From positions 46,003,566-46,067,565 of the forward strand of contig OX326959.1 in NCBI GenBank assembly GCA_946800325.1: DNA of 64,000 bases. The letters are read 5' to 3'. Below the pieces are notes generated by a model, which was not told where the DNA came from, did not search any database, and saw nothing but the letters and a program-made list of their open reading frames with translations. Numbering within the stretch: position 1 is the stretch's first letter; each line of letters opens with the position of its first letter. Below, one piece after another: positions 12,640 to 26,900 of the stretch. Both the position numbers and the translations under genes were made by a program. Source of the DNA: Luzula sylvatica. Taxonomy: Eukaryota; Streptophyta; Magnoliopsida; Poales; Juncaceae.

Positions 12640-15600
12640 AAAAATGATAATTGATATTTTTGAAGGTGTTAGACTTCAGTTTTTGATTTTATGCAAAAAA
12701 TAGGAAAAATAGAAATTTGTATGTGTTAGTCTTCAATCTCGGAGTTTTTTGACAAAAACATGAAAAATGAAGTATTTTGCTCATTTTAAAGAACTATTTT
12801 GGACTCTTTTAGAAAAAATGATAATTGATATTTTTTAAGGTGTTAGACATCAGTTTTTGATTTTTTGCAAAAAATTCGAAAAATAGAAATTTGTGTGTGT
12901 TACTCTTCAATCACGGAATTTTTTGAGAAAAGCATGAAAAATTAAGTATTTTGCTCATTTTAGAGAACTATTTTGGTCTTTTTTAGACATCAGTTTTTGA
13001 TTTTTTGCAAAAAATTGGAAAAATTGAAATTTGTATGTGTTAGTCTTCAATCACGGAATTTTTTGAGAAAATCAAGAAAAATGAAGTATTTTGCTCATTT
13101 TAGAGAACTGTTTTGGTCTTTTTTAGAAAAAATGATAATTGATATTTTTGAAGGTGTCAAACTTCAGTTTTTGATTTTATGCAAAAAATAGGAAAAATAG
13201 AAATTTGTATGTGTTAGTCTTCAATCCCGGAGTTTTTTGAGAAAAACATGAAAAATGAAGTATTTTGCTCATTTTAGAGAACTATTTTGGTCTTTTTTAG
13301 AAAAAATGATAATTGATATTTTTGAAGGTGTTAGACTTCATTTTTTGATTTTTTGCAAAAAATTGGAAAAATAGAAATTTGTATGTGTTAAGTCTTCAAT
13401 CACGAAGTTTTTTGAGAAAAACATGAAAAATGAAGTATTTTGCTCATTTTAGAGAACTATTTTGGACTCTTTTAGAAAAAATGATAATTGATATTTTTGA
13501 AGGTGTTAGACATCAGTTTTTGATTTTTTGCACAAAATTGGAAAAATAGAAATTTGTATGTGTTAGTCTTCAATGACGGAATTTTTTGAGAAAAACATGA
13601 CAAATGAAGTATTTTGCTCATTTTAGAGAACTATTTTGGTCTTTTTTACAAAAAATGATAATTGATATTTTTGAAGGTGTTAGACTTCAGTTTTTGATTT
13701 TTTGCAAAAAATTGGAAAAATTGAAATTTCTATGTTTTAGTCTTCAATCACGGAATTTTTTGAGAAAATCATGAAAAATGAAGTATTTTGCTAATTTTAG
13801 AGAACTATTTTGGTCTTTTTTAGAAAGAATGATAATTGATATTTTTGAAGGTGTTAGACTTCAGTTTTTTATTTTATGCAAAAAATAGGAAAAATAGAAA
13901 TTTGTATGTGTTAGTCTTCAATCACGGAATTTTTTGAGAAAAACATGAAAAATGATGTATTTTGCTCATTTTATAGAACTATTTTGGTCTTTTTTAGACT
14001 TCAGTTTTTGATTTTTTGCAAAAAATTGGAAAAATTGAAATTTGTATGTGTTAGTCTTCAATCACGGAATTTTTTGAGAAAATCAAGAAAAATCAAGTAT
14101 TTTGCTCATTTTAGAGAACTGTTTTGGTCTTTTTTACAAAAAATGATAATTGATATTTTTGAAGGTGTTAGACTTCAGTTTTTGTTTTTATGCAAAAAAT
14201 AGGAAAAATAGAAATTTGTATGTGTTAGTCTTCAATCCCGGAGTTTTTTGAGAAAAACATGAAAAATGAAGTATTTTGCTCATTTTAGAGAACTATTTTG
14301 GTCTTTTTTAGAAAAAATGATAATTGATATTTTTGAAGGTGTTAGATTTCATTTTTTGATTTTTTGCAAAAAATTGGAAAATTAGAAATTTGTATGTGTT
14401 AAGTCTTCAATCACGAAGTTTTTTGAGAAAAACATGAAATATGATGTATTTTGCTCATTTTAGAGAACTATTTTGGACCCTTTTAGAAAAAATGATAATT
14501 GATATTTTTGAAGGTGTTAGACATCAGTTTTTGATTTTTTGCACAAAATTGGAAAAATAGAAATTCGTATGTGTTAGTCTTCAATGACGGAATTTTTTGA
14601 GAAAAACATGACAAATGAAGTATTTTGCTCATTTTAGAGAACTATTTTGGTCTTTTTTACAAAAAATGATAATTGATATTTTTGAAGGTGTTAGACTTCA
14701 GTTTTTGATTTTTTGCAAAAAATTGGAAAAATTGAAATTTCTATGTTTTAGTCTTCAATCACGGAATTTTTTGAGAAAATCATGAAAAATGAAGTATTTT
14801 GCTAATTTTAGAGAACTATTTTGGTCTTTTTTAGAAAGAATGATAATTGATATTTTTGAAGGTGTTAGACTTCAGTTTTTTATTTTATGCAAAAAATAGG
14901 AAAAATAGAAATTTGTATGTGTTAGTCTTCAATCACGGAATTTTTTGAGAAAAACATGAAAAATGATGTATTTTGCTCATTTTAGAGAACTATTTTGGTC
15001 TTTTTTAGACTTCAGTTTTTGATTTTTTGCAAAAAATTGGAAAAATTGAAATTTGTATGTGTTAGTCTTCAATCACGGAATTTTTTGAGAAAATCAAGAA
15101 AAATCAAGTATTTTGCTCATTTTAGAGAACTGTTTTGGTCTTTTTTACAAAAAATGATAATTGATATTTTTGAAGGTGTTAGACTTCAGTTTTTGATTTT
15201 ATGCAAAAAATAGGAAAAATAGAAATTTGTATGTGTTAGTCTTCAATCCCGGAGTTTTTTGAGAAAAACATGAAAAATGAAGTATTTTGCTCATTTTAGA
15301 GAACTATTTTGGTCTTTTTTAGAAAAAATGATAATTGATATTTTTGAAGGTGTTAGACTTCATTTTTTGATTTTTTGCAAAAAATTGGAAAATTAGAAAT
15401 TTGTATTTGTTAAGTCTTCAATCACGAAGTTTTTTGAGAAAAACATGAAATATGATGTATTTTGCTCATTTTAGAGAACTATTTTGGACTCTTTTAGAAA
15501 AAATGATAATTGATATTTTTGAAGGTGTTAGACATCAGTTTTTGATTTTTTGCACAAAATTGGAAAAATAGAAATTTGTATGTGTTAGTCTTCAATGACG

Positions 15601-16850
15601 GAATTTTTTGAGAAAAACATGAAAAATGAAGTATTTTGCTCATTTTAGAGAACTATTTTGGTCTTTTTTACAAAAAATGATAATTGATATTTTTGAAGGT
15701 GTTAGACTTCAGTTTTTGATTTTTTGCAAAAAATTGGAAAAATTGAAATTTCTATGTTTTAGTCTTCAATCACGGAATTTTTTGAGAAAATCATAAAAAA
15801 TGAAGTATTTTGCTAATTTTAGAGAACTATTTCGGTCTTTTTTAGAAAAAATGATAAATGATATTTTTGAAGATGTTAAGACTTCAGTTTTTTATTTTAT
15901 GCAAAAAATAGGAAAAATAGAAATTTGTATGTGTTAGTCTTCAATACCGGAGTTTTTTGAGAAAAACATGAAAAATGAGGTATTTTGCTCATTTTAGAGA
16001 ACTATTTTGGACTCTTTTAGAAAAAATGATAATTGATATTTTTGAAGGTGTTAGACTTCAGTTTTTGATTTTTTGCAAAAAATAGGAAAAATAGAAATTT
16101 GTATGTGTTAGTCTTCAATCACGAAGTTTTTTGAGAAAAACATGAATAATGAAGTATTTTGCTCATTTTAGAGAACTATTTTGGACTCTTTTAGAAAAAA
16201 TGATAATTGATATTTTTTAAGGTGTTAGACATCAGTTTTTGATTTTTTGCAAAAAATTGGAAAAATAGAAATTTGTGTGTTAGTCTTCAATCACAGAGTT
16301 TTTTGAGAAAATCATGAAAAATGAAGTATTTTGTTCATTTTTGAGAACTATTTTGGTCTTTTTTAGAAAAAATGATAATTGATATTTTTGAAGGTGTTAG
16401 ACTTCAGTTTTTGATTTTATGCAAAAAATAGGAAAAACAAAAATTTGTATGTGTTAGTCTTCAATCACGGAGTTTTTTGAGAAAAACATGAAAAATGAAG
16501 TATTTTGTTCATTTTAGAGAACTATTTTGGTCTTTTTAGACTTCTGTTTTTTTTTTTTTGCAAAAAATTGGAAAAATTGAAATTTGTATGTGTTAGTCTT
16601 CAATCACGGAATTTTTTGAGAAAATCAAGAAAAATGAAGTATTTTGCTCATTTTAGAGAACTGTTTTGGTCTTTTTTAGAAAAAATGATAATTGATATTT
16701 TTGAAGGTGTTAGACTTCAGTTTTTGATTTTATGCAAAAAATAGGAAAAATAGAAATTTGTATGTGTTAGTCTTCAATCTCGGAGTTTTTTGAGAAAAAC
16801 ATGAAAAATGAAGTATTTTGCTCATTTTAGAGAACTATTTTGGTCTTTTT

Positions 16851-19800
16851 TAGACTTCCGTTTTTGATTTTTTGCAAAAAATTGGAAAAATTGAAATTTG
16901 TATGTGTTAGTCTTCAATCACGGAATTTTTTTAGAAAATCATGAATAATGAAGTATTTTGATCATTTTAGATAACTATTTTGGTCTTTTTTAGAAAAAAT
17001 GATAATTTATATTTTTGAAGGTAGACTTCATTTTTTTATTTTTTGCTAAAATTGGAAAAATAGAAATTTGTATGTGTTAATTCTTCAATCACGAAGTTTT
17101 TTGAGAAAAACATGAAAAATGAAGTATTTTGCTCATTTTAGAGAACTATTTTGGACTCTTTTAGAAAAAATGATAATTGATATTTTTGAAGGTGTTAGAC
17201 ATCAGTTTTTGATTTTTTGCAAAAAATTGGAAAAATAGAAATTTGTATGTGTTAGTCTTCAATGACGGAATTTTTTGAGAAAAACATGAAAAGTGAAGTA
17301 TTTTGCTCATTTTAGAGAACTATTTTGGTCTTTTTTACAAAAAATGATAATTGATATTTTTGAAGGTGTTAGACTTCAGTTTTTGATTTTTTGCAAAAAA
17401 TTGAAATTTGTATGTGTTAGTCTTCAATCACGGAATTTTTTGAGAAAATCATGAAAAATGAAGTATCTTGCTAATTTTAGAGAACTATTTTGGTCTTTTT
17501 TAGAAAAAATGATAATTGATATTTTTGAAGGTGTTAGACTTCAGTTTTTTATTTTATGCAAAAAATTGGAAAAATAGAAATTTGTATGTGTTAGTCTTGA
17601 ATCCCGGTGTTTTTTGAGAAAAACATGAAAAATGAGGTATTTTGCTCATTTTAGAGAACTATTTTGGTCTTTTTTAGAAAAAATGATAATTGATATTTTT
17701 GAAGGTGTTAGACTTCAGTTTTTGATTTTCTGCAAAAAATAGGAAAAATAGAAATTTGTATGTGTTAGTCTTCAATCACGAAGTTTTTTGAGAAAAACAT
17801 GAATAATGAAGTATTTTGCTCATTTTAGAGAACTATTTTGGACTCTTTTAGAAAAAATGATAATTGATATTTTTGAAGGTGTTAGACATCAGTTTTTGAT
17901 TTTTTGCAAAAAATTGGAAAAATAGAAATTTGTATGTGTTAGTCTTCAATCACGGAATTTTTTGAGAAAAACATGAAAAGTGAAGTATTTTGCTCATTTT
18001 AGAGAACTATTTTGGTGTTTTTTAGAAAAAATGATAATTGATATTTTTGAAGGTGTTAGACTTCAGTTTTTGATTTTATGCAAAAAATAGGAAAAATAGA
18101 AATTTGTATGTGTTAGTCTTCAATCCCGGAGTTTTTTGAGAAAAACATGAAAAATGAAGTATTTTGCTCATTTTAGTGAACTATTTTGGTATTTTTTAGA
18201 AAAAATGATAATAGATATTTTTTAAGGTGTTAGACTTCATGTTTTTGATTTTTTGCAAAAAATTGGAAAAATTGAAATTTGTATGTGTTACTCTTCAATC
18301 ACGGAATTTTTTGAGAAAATCATGAAAAATGATGTATTTTGCACATTTTAGAGAACTATTTTGGTCTTTTTTAGAAAAAATGATAATTGATATTTTTTAA
18401 GGTGTTAGACTTCAGTTTTTGATTTTATGCAAAAAATAGGAAAAATAGAAATTTGTATGTGTTAGTCTTCAATCCCGAAGTTTTTCGAGAAAAACATGAA
18501 AAATGAAGTATTTTTCTCATTTTAAAGAACTATTTTGGTCTTTTTTAGAAAAAATGATAATTGATACTTTTGAAGGTGTTAGACTTCAGTTTTTGATTTT
18601 TTTTAAAAAATTGGAAAAATTGAAATTTGTATGTGTTAGTCTTCAATCACGGAATTTATTGAGAAAAACATGAAAAGTGAAGTATTTTGCTCATTTTAGA
18701 GAACTATTTTGGTCTTTTTTTGAAAAAATGATAATTGATATTTTTGAAGGTGTTAGACTTCAGTTTTTGATTTTATGCAAAAAATAGGAAAAATAGAAAT
18801 TTGTATGTGTTAGTCTTCAATCCCGGAGTTTTTTGAGAAAAACGTGAAAAATGAAGTATTTTGCTCATTTTAGTGAACTATTTCGGTCTTTTTTAGAAAA
18901 AATGATAATTGATATTTTTCAAGGTGTTAGACTTCAGTTTTTGATTTTTTACAAAAAATTGGAAAAATTGAAATTTGTATGTGTCAGTCTTCAATCACGG
19001 AATGTTTTGAGAAAAACATTAAAAATGAAGTATTTAGCTCATTTTAGAGAACTATTTTGGTCTTTTTTAGACTTCAGTTTTTGTTTTTTTGCAAAAAATT
19101 GGAAAAATTGAAATTTGTATGTGTTAGTCTTGAATCACAGAATTTTTTGAGAAAATCAAGAAAAATGAAGTATTTTGCTCATTTTAGAGAACTGTTTTGG
19201 TCTTTTTTAGAAAAAATGATAATTGATATTTTTGAAGGTGTTAGACTTCAGTTTTTGATTTTATGCAAAAAATAGAAATTTGTATGTGTTAGTCTTCAAT
19301 CCCGGAGTTTTTTGAGAAAAACATGAAAAATGAAGTATTTTCCTCATTTTAGTGAACTATTTTGGTCATTTTTAGAAAAAATGATAATTGATATTTTTTA
19401 AGGTGTTAGACTTCAGTTTTTGATTTTGTGCAAAAAATAGGAAAAATAGAAATTTGTATGTGTTACTCTTCAATCACGGAATTTTTTGAGAAAATCATGA
19501 AAAATGAAGTATTTTCCTCATTTTAGAGAATTATTTTGGTCTTTTTTAGAAAAAATGATAATTGATATTTTTGAAGGTGTTAGACTTCAGTTTTTGATTT
19601 AATGCAAAAAATAGGAAATATAGAAATTTGTATGTGTTAGTCTTCAATCCCGAAGTTTTTCGAGAAAAACATGAAAAATGAAGTATTTTGCGCATTTTAA
19701 AGAACTATTTTGATCTTTTTTAGAAAAAATGATAATTGATATTTTTGAAGGTCTTAGACTTCAGTTTTTGATTTTTTGCAAAAAATTTGAAAATTTGAAA

Positions 19801-20902
19801 AATTGATATTTGTATGTTTTAGTCTTCAATCACGCAATTTTTTGAGAAAAACATGAAAAGTGAAGTATTTTGCTAATTTTAGAGAACTATTTTGGTCTTT
19901 TTTAGAAAAAATGATAATTGATATTTTTGAAGGTGTTAGACTTCAGTTTTTGATTTTATGCAAAAAATAGGAAAAATAGAAATTTGTATGTGTTAGTCTT
20001 CAATCCCGGAGTTTTTTGAGAAAAACATGATAAATGAAGTATTTTGCTCATTTTAGAGAACTATTTTGGACTCTTTTAGAAAAAATGATAATTGATATTT
20101 TTGAAGGTGTTAGACATCAGTTTTTGATTTTTTGCAAAAAATTGGAAAAACAGAAATTTATATGTGTTAGTCTTCAATGACGGAATTTTTTGAGAAAAAC
20201 ATGAAAAATGAAGTATTTTGCTCATTTTAGAGAACTATTTTGGTCTTTTTTGGAAAAAATGATAATTGATATTTTTGAGGGTGTTAGACTTCAGTTTTTG
20301 ATTTTTTGCAAAAAATTGGAATTTGTATGTGTTAGTCTTCAATCGCGGAGTTTTTTGAGAAAAACATGAAAAATGAAGTATTTTCATCATTTTAGTGAAC
20401 TATTTTGGTCTTTTTTAGAAAAAATGATAATTGATATTTTTTAAGGTGTTAGACTTCAGTTTTTGATTTTGTGCAAAAAATAGGAAAAATAGAAATTTGT
20501 ATGTGTTACTCTTCAATCACGGAATTTTTTGAGAAAATCATGATAAATAAAGTATTTTCCTCATTTTAGAGAACTATTTTGGTCTTTTTAGACTTCAGTT
20601 TTTTATTTTTTGCAAAAAATTGGAAAAATTGAAATTTGTATGTGTTAGTCTTCAATCACGGAATTTTTTGAGAAAATCAAGAAAAATGAAGTATTTTGCT
20701 CATTTTAGAGAACTGTTTTGGTCTTTTTTAGAAAAAATGATAATTGATATTTTTGAAGGTGTTAGACTTCAGTTTTTGATTTTATGCAAAAAATAGGAAA
20801 AATAGAAATTTGTATGTGTTAGTCTTCAATCTCGGAGTTTTTTGAGAAAAACATGAAAAATGAAGTATTTTGCTCATTTTAGAGAACTATTTTGGTCTTT
20901 TT
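16851..20902 (+). repeat. Transition block between HOR A and HOR B (about 4.05 kb period)
   Basis: The junction marker TAGACTTCCGTTTTTG at 16851 recurs at 20903 and the preceding block-A type monomer (TCTTTTTAGACTTC) at 16531 recurs at 20583, both 4,052 bp apart. The block therefore repeats the edge of HOR A inside HOR B territory. Monomers here are more varied than in 1-16850, with several carrying short deletions such as GAAGGTAGACTTC (17021) and AAAAATTGAAATTTG (17397), which lacks GGAAAAA. Confidence 0.75.
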
Positions 20903-23900
20903 TAGACTTCCGTTTTTGATTTTTTGCAAAAAATTGGAAAAATTGAAATTTGTATGTGTTAGTCTTCAATCACGGAATTTTTTGAGAAAATCATGAATAA
21001 TGAAGTATTTTGCTCATTTTAGAGAACTGTTTAGGTCTTTTTTAGAAAAAATGATAATTGATATTTTTTAAGGTGTTAGACTTCAGTTTTTGATTTTATG
21101 CAAAAAATAGGAAAAATAGAAATTTGTATGTGTTAGTCTTCAATCCCGGAGTTTTTTGAGAAAAACATGACAAATGAAGTATTTTGATCATTTTAGATAA
21201 CTATTTTGGTCTTTTTTAGAAAAAATGATAATTTATATTTTTGAAGGTAGACTTCATTTTTTTATTTTTTGCAAAAATTGGAAAAATAGAAATTTGTATG
21301 TGTTAATTCTTCAATCACGAAGTTTTTTGAGAAAAACATGAAAAATGAAGTATTTTGCTCATTTTAGAGAACTATTTTGGACTCTTTTAGAAAAAATGAT
21401 AATTGATATTTTTGAAGGTGTTAGACATCAGTTTTTGATTTTTTGCAAAAAATTGGAAAAATAGAAATTTGTATGTGTTAGTCTTCAATGACGGAATTTT
21501 TTGAGAAAAACATGAAAAGTGAAGTATTTTGCTCATTTTAGAGAACTATTTTGGTCTTTTTTACAAAAAATGATAATTGATATTTTTGAAGGTGTTAGAC
21601 TTCAGTTTTTGATTTTTTGCAAAAAATTGAAATTTGTATGTGTTAGTCTTCAATCACGGAATTTTTTGAGAAAATCATGAAAAATGAAGTATTTTGCTAA
21701 TTTTAGAGAACTATTTTGGTATTTTTTAGAAAAAATGATAATTAATATTTTTGAAGGTGTTAGACTTCAGTTTTTTATTTTATGCAAAAAATTGGAAAAA
21801 TAGAAATTTGTATGTGTTAGTCTTGAATCCCGGTGTTTTTTGAGAAAAACATGAAAAATGAGGTATTTTGCTCATTTTAGAGAACTATTTTGGTCTTTTT
21901 TAGAAAAAATGATAATTGATATTTTTGAAGGTGTTAGACTTCAGTTTTTGATTTTCTGCAAAAAATAGGAAAAATAGAAATTTGTATGTGTTAGTCTTCA
22001 ATCACGAAGTTTTTTGAGAAAAACATGAATAATGAAGTATTTTGCTCATTTTAGAGAACTATTTTGGACTCTTTTAGAAAAAATGATAATTGATATTTTT
22101 GAAGGTGTTAGACATCAGTTTTTGATTTTTTGCAAAAAATTGGAAAAATAGAAATTTGTATGTGTTAGTCTTCAATCACGGAATTTTTTGAGAAAAGCAT
22201 GAAAAATGAAGTATTTTGCTTATTTTAGAGAACTATTTTGGTCTTTTTTAGAAAAAATGATAATTGATATTTTTGAAGGTGTTAGACTTCAGTTTTTGAT
22301 TTTTTTCTAAAAATTGAAAAAATTGAAATTTGTATGTATTAGTCTTCAATTACGGAATTTTTTGAGAAAAACATGAAAAGTGAAGTATTTTGCTCATTTT
22401 AGAGAACTATTTTGGTCTTTTTTAGAAAAAATGATAATTGATATTTTTGAAGGTGTTAGACATCAGTTTTTGATTTTATGCAAAAAATAGGAAAAATAGA
22501 AATTTGTATGTGTTAGTCTTCAATCCCGGAGTTTTTTGAGAAAAACATGAAAAATGAAGTATTTTTCTCATTTTAGTGAACTATCTTGGTATTTTTTAGA
22601 AAAAATGATAATAGATATTTTTTAAGGTGTTAGACTTCATGTTTTTGATTTTTTGCAAAAAATTGGAAAAATTGAAATTTGTATGTGTTACTCTTCAATC
22701 ACGGAATTTTTTGAGAAAATCATGAAAAATGATGTATTTTGCACATTTTAGAGAACTATTTTGGTCTTTTTTAGAAAAAATGATAATTGATATTTTTTAA
22801 GGTGTTAGACTTCAGTTTTTGATTTTATGCAAAAAATAGGAAAATTAGAAATTTGTATGTGTTAGTCTTCAATCCCGAAGTTTTTCGAGAAAAACATGAA
22901 AAATGAAATATTTTGCTCATTTTAAAGAAATATTTTTGGTCTTTTTTAGAAAAAATGATAATTGATACTTTTGAAGGTGTTAGACTTCAGTTTTTGATTT
23001 TTTTCAAAAAATTGGAAAAATTGAAATTTGTATTTGTTAGTCTTCAATCACGGAATTTTTTGAGAAAAACATGAAAAGTGAAGTATTTTGCTCATTTTAG
23101 AGAACTATTTTGGTCTTTTTTAGACTTCCGTTTTTGATTTTTTGCAAAAAATTGGAAAAATTGAAATTTGTATGTGTTAGTCTTCAATCACGGAATTTTT
23201 TGAGAAAATCATGAATAATGAAGTATTTTGCTCATTTTAGAGAACTGTTTAGGTCTTTTTTAGAAAAAATGATAATTGATATTTTTTAAGGTGTTAGACT
23301 TCAGTTTTTGATTTTATGCAAAAAATAGGAAAAATAGAAATTTGTATGTGTTAGTCTTCAATCCCGGAGTTTTTTGAGAAAAACATGACAAATGAAGTAT
23401 TTTGATCATTTTAGATAACTATTTTGGTCTTTTTTAGAAAAAATGATAATTTATATTTTTGAAGGTAGACTTCATTTTTTTATTTTTTGCAAAAATTGGA
23501 AAAATAGAAATTTGTATGTGTTAATTCTTCAATCACGAAGTTTTTTGAGAAAAACATGAAAAATGAAGTATTTTGCTCATTTTAGAGAACTATTTTGGAC
23601 TCTTTTAGAAAAAATGATAATTGATATTTTTGAAGGTGTTAGACATCAGTTTTTGATTTTTTGCAAAAAATTGAAAAAATAGAAATTTGTATGTGTTAGT
23701 CTTCAATGACGGAATTTTTTGAGAAAAACATGAAAAGTGAAGTATTTTGCTCATTTTAGAGAACTATTTTGGTCTTTTTTACAAAAAATGATAATTGATA
23801 TTTTTGAAGGTGTTAGACTTCAGTTTTTGATTTTTTGCAAAAAATTGAAATTTGTATGTGTTAGTCTTCAATCACGGAATTTTTTGAGAAAATCATGAAA

Positions 23901-26900
23901 AATGAAGTATTTTGCTAATTTTAGAGAACTATTTTGGTATTTTTTAGAAAAAATGATAATTGATATTTTTGAAGGTGTTAGACTTCAGTTTTTTATTTTA
24001 TGCAAAAAATTGGAAAAATAGAAATTTGTATGTGTTAGTCTTGAATCCCGGTGTTTTTTGAGAAAAACATGAAAAATGAGGTATTTTGCTCATTTTAGAG
24101 AACTATTTTGGTCTTTTTTAGAAAAAATGATAATTGATATTTTTGAAGGTGTTAGACTTCAGTTTTTGATTTTCTGCAAAAAATAGGAAAAATAGAAATT
24201 TGTATGTGTTAGTCTTCAATCACGAAGTTTTTTGAGAAAAACATGAATAATGAAGTATTTTGCTCATTTTAGAGAACTATTTTGGACTCTTTTAGAAAAA
24301 ATGATAATTGATATTTTTGAAGGTGTTAGACATCAGTTTTTGATTTTTTGCAAAAAATTGGAAAAATAGAAATTTGTATGTGTTAGTCTTCAATCACGGA
24401 ATTTTTTGAGAAAAGCATGAAAAATGAAGTATTTTGCTTATTTTAGAGAACTATTTTGGTCTTTTTTAGAAAAAATGATAATTGATATTTTTGAAGGTGT
24501 TAGACTTCAGTTTTTGATTTTTTTCTAAAAATTGAAAAAATTGGAATTTGTATGTATTAGTCTTCAATTACGGAATTTTTTGAGAAAAACATGAAAAGTG
24601 AAGTATTTTGCTCATTTTAGAGAACTATTTTGGTCTTTTTTAGAAAAAATGATAATTGATATTTTTGAAGGTGTTAGACATCAGTTTTTGATTTTATGCA
24701 AAAAATAGGAAAAATAGAAATTTGTATGTGTTAGTCTTCAATCCCGGAGTTTTTTGAGAAAAACATGAAAAATGAAGTATTTTTCTCATTTTAGTGAACT
24801 ATTTTGGTATTTTTTAGAAAAAATGATAATAGATATTTTTTAAGGTGTTAGACTTCATGTTTTTGATTTTTTGCAAAAAATTGGAAAAATTGAAATTTGT
24901 ATGTGTTACTCTTCAATCACGGAATTTTTTGAGAAAATCATGAAAAATGATGTATTTTGCACATTTTAGAGAACTATGTTGGTCTTTTTTAGAAAAAATG
25001 ATAATTGATATTTTTTAAGGTGTTAGACTTCAGTTTTTGATTTTATGCAAAAAATAGGAAAATTAGAAATTTGTATGTGTTAGTCTTCTATCCCGAAGTT
25101 TTTCGAGAAAAACATGAAAAATGAAATATTTTGCTCATTTTAAAGAAATATTTTTGGTCTTTTTTAGAAAAAATGATAATTGATACTTTTGAAGGTGTTA
25201 GACTTCAGTTTTTGATTTTTTTCAAAAAATTGGAAAAATTGAAATTTGTATTTGTTAGTCTTCAATCACGAAATTTTTTGAGAAAAACATGAAAAGTGAA
25301 GTATTTTGCTCATTTTAGAGAACTATTTTGGTCTTTTTTTAAAAAAATGATAATTGATATTTTTGAAGGTGTTAGACTTCAGTTTTTGATTTTTTTCTAA
25401 AAATTGAAAAAATTGAAATTTGTATGTATTAGTCTTCAATTACGGAATTTTTTGAGAAAAACATGAAAAGTGAAGTATTTTGCTCATTTTAGAGAACTAT
25501 TTTGGTCTTTTTTAGAAAAAATGATAATTGATATTTTTGAAGGTGTTAGACATCAGTTTTTGATTTTATGCAAAAAATAGGAAAAATAGAAATTTGTATG
25601 TGTTAGTCTTCAATCCCGGAGTTTTTTGAGAAAAACATGAAAAATGAAGTATTTTTCTCATTTTAGTGAACTATTTTGGTATTTTTTAGAAAAAATGATA
25701 ATAGATATTTTTTAAGGTGTTAGACTTCATGTTTTTGATTTTTTGCAAAAAATTGGAAAAATTGAAATTTGTATGTGTTACTCTTCAATCACGGAATTTT
25801 TTGAGAAAATCATGAAAAATGATGTATTTTGCACATTTTAGAGAACTATTTTGGTCTTTTTTAGAAAAAATGATAATTGATATTTTTTAAGGTGTTAGAC
25901 TTCAGTTTTTGATTTTATGCAAAAAATAGGAAAATTAGAAATTTGTATGTGTTAGTCTTCAATCCCGAAGTTTTTCGAGAAAAACATGAAAAATGAAATA
26001 TTTTGCTCATTTTAAAGAAATATTTTTGGTCTTTTTTAGAAAAAATGATAATTGATACTTTTGAAGGTGTTAGACTTCAGTTTTTGATTTTTTTCAAAAA
26101 ATTGGAAAAATTGAAATTTGTATTTGTTAGTCTTCAATCACGGAATTTTTTGAGAAAAACATGAAAAGTGAAGTATTTTGCTCATTTTAGAGAACTATTT
26201 TGGTCTTTTTTAGACTTCCGTTTTTGATTTTTTGCAAAAAATTGGAAAAATTGAAATTTGTATGTGTTAGTCTTCAATCACGGAATTTTTTGAGAAAATC
26301 ATGAATAATGAAGTATTTTGCTCATTTTAGAGAACTGTTTAGGTCTTTTTTAGAAAAAATGATAATTGATATTTTTTAAGGTGTTAGACTTCAGTTTTTG
26401 ATTTTATGCAAAAAATAGGAAAAATAGAAATTTGTATGTGTTAGTCTTCAATCCCGGAGTTTTTTGAGAAAAACATGACAAATGAAGTATTTTGATCATT
26501 TTAGATAACTATTTTGGTCTTTTTTAGAAAAAATGATAATTTATATTTTTGAAGGTAGACTTCATTTTTTTATTTTTTGCAAAAATTGGAAAAATAGAAA
26601 TTTGTATGTGTTAATTCTTCAATCACGAAGTTTTTTGAGAAAAACATGAAAAATGAAGTATTTTGCTCATTTTAGAGAACTATTTTGGACTCTTTTAGAA
26701 AAAATGATAATTGATATTTTTGAAGGTGTTAGACATCAGTTTTTGATTTTTTGCAAAAAATTGAAAAAATAGAAATTTGTATGTGTTAGTCTTCAATGAC
26801 GGAATTTTTTGAGAAAAACATGAAAAGTGAAGTATTTTGCTCATTTTAGAGAACTATTTTGGTCTTTTTTACAAAAAATGATAATTGATATTTTTGAAGG

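Larger units (their letters stand above)
1..16850 (+). repeat. Higher-order repeat block A (about 3.03 kb unit)
   Basis: A distinctive truncated monomer (GACATCAG after the 34-bp deletion) recurs at 191, 2526, 5556, 9944 and 12973, giving intervals 2335, 3030, 4388 and 3029. A second (GACTTCAG with one T fewer) recurs at about 2017, 5047, 9435, 12464 and 16505: 3030, 4388, 3029, 4041. A third recurs at 1202, 3537, 6567, 7926, 10955, 13984 and 14995. The basic unit of 3029-3030 bp equals 18 monomers of 174 bp minus three deletions of about 34 bp. Longer intervals equal this unit plus 1359 or 1011 bp, that is eight or six extra monomers, so the block grew by duplications of part-units as well as whole units. 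Confidence 0.9.
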
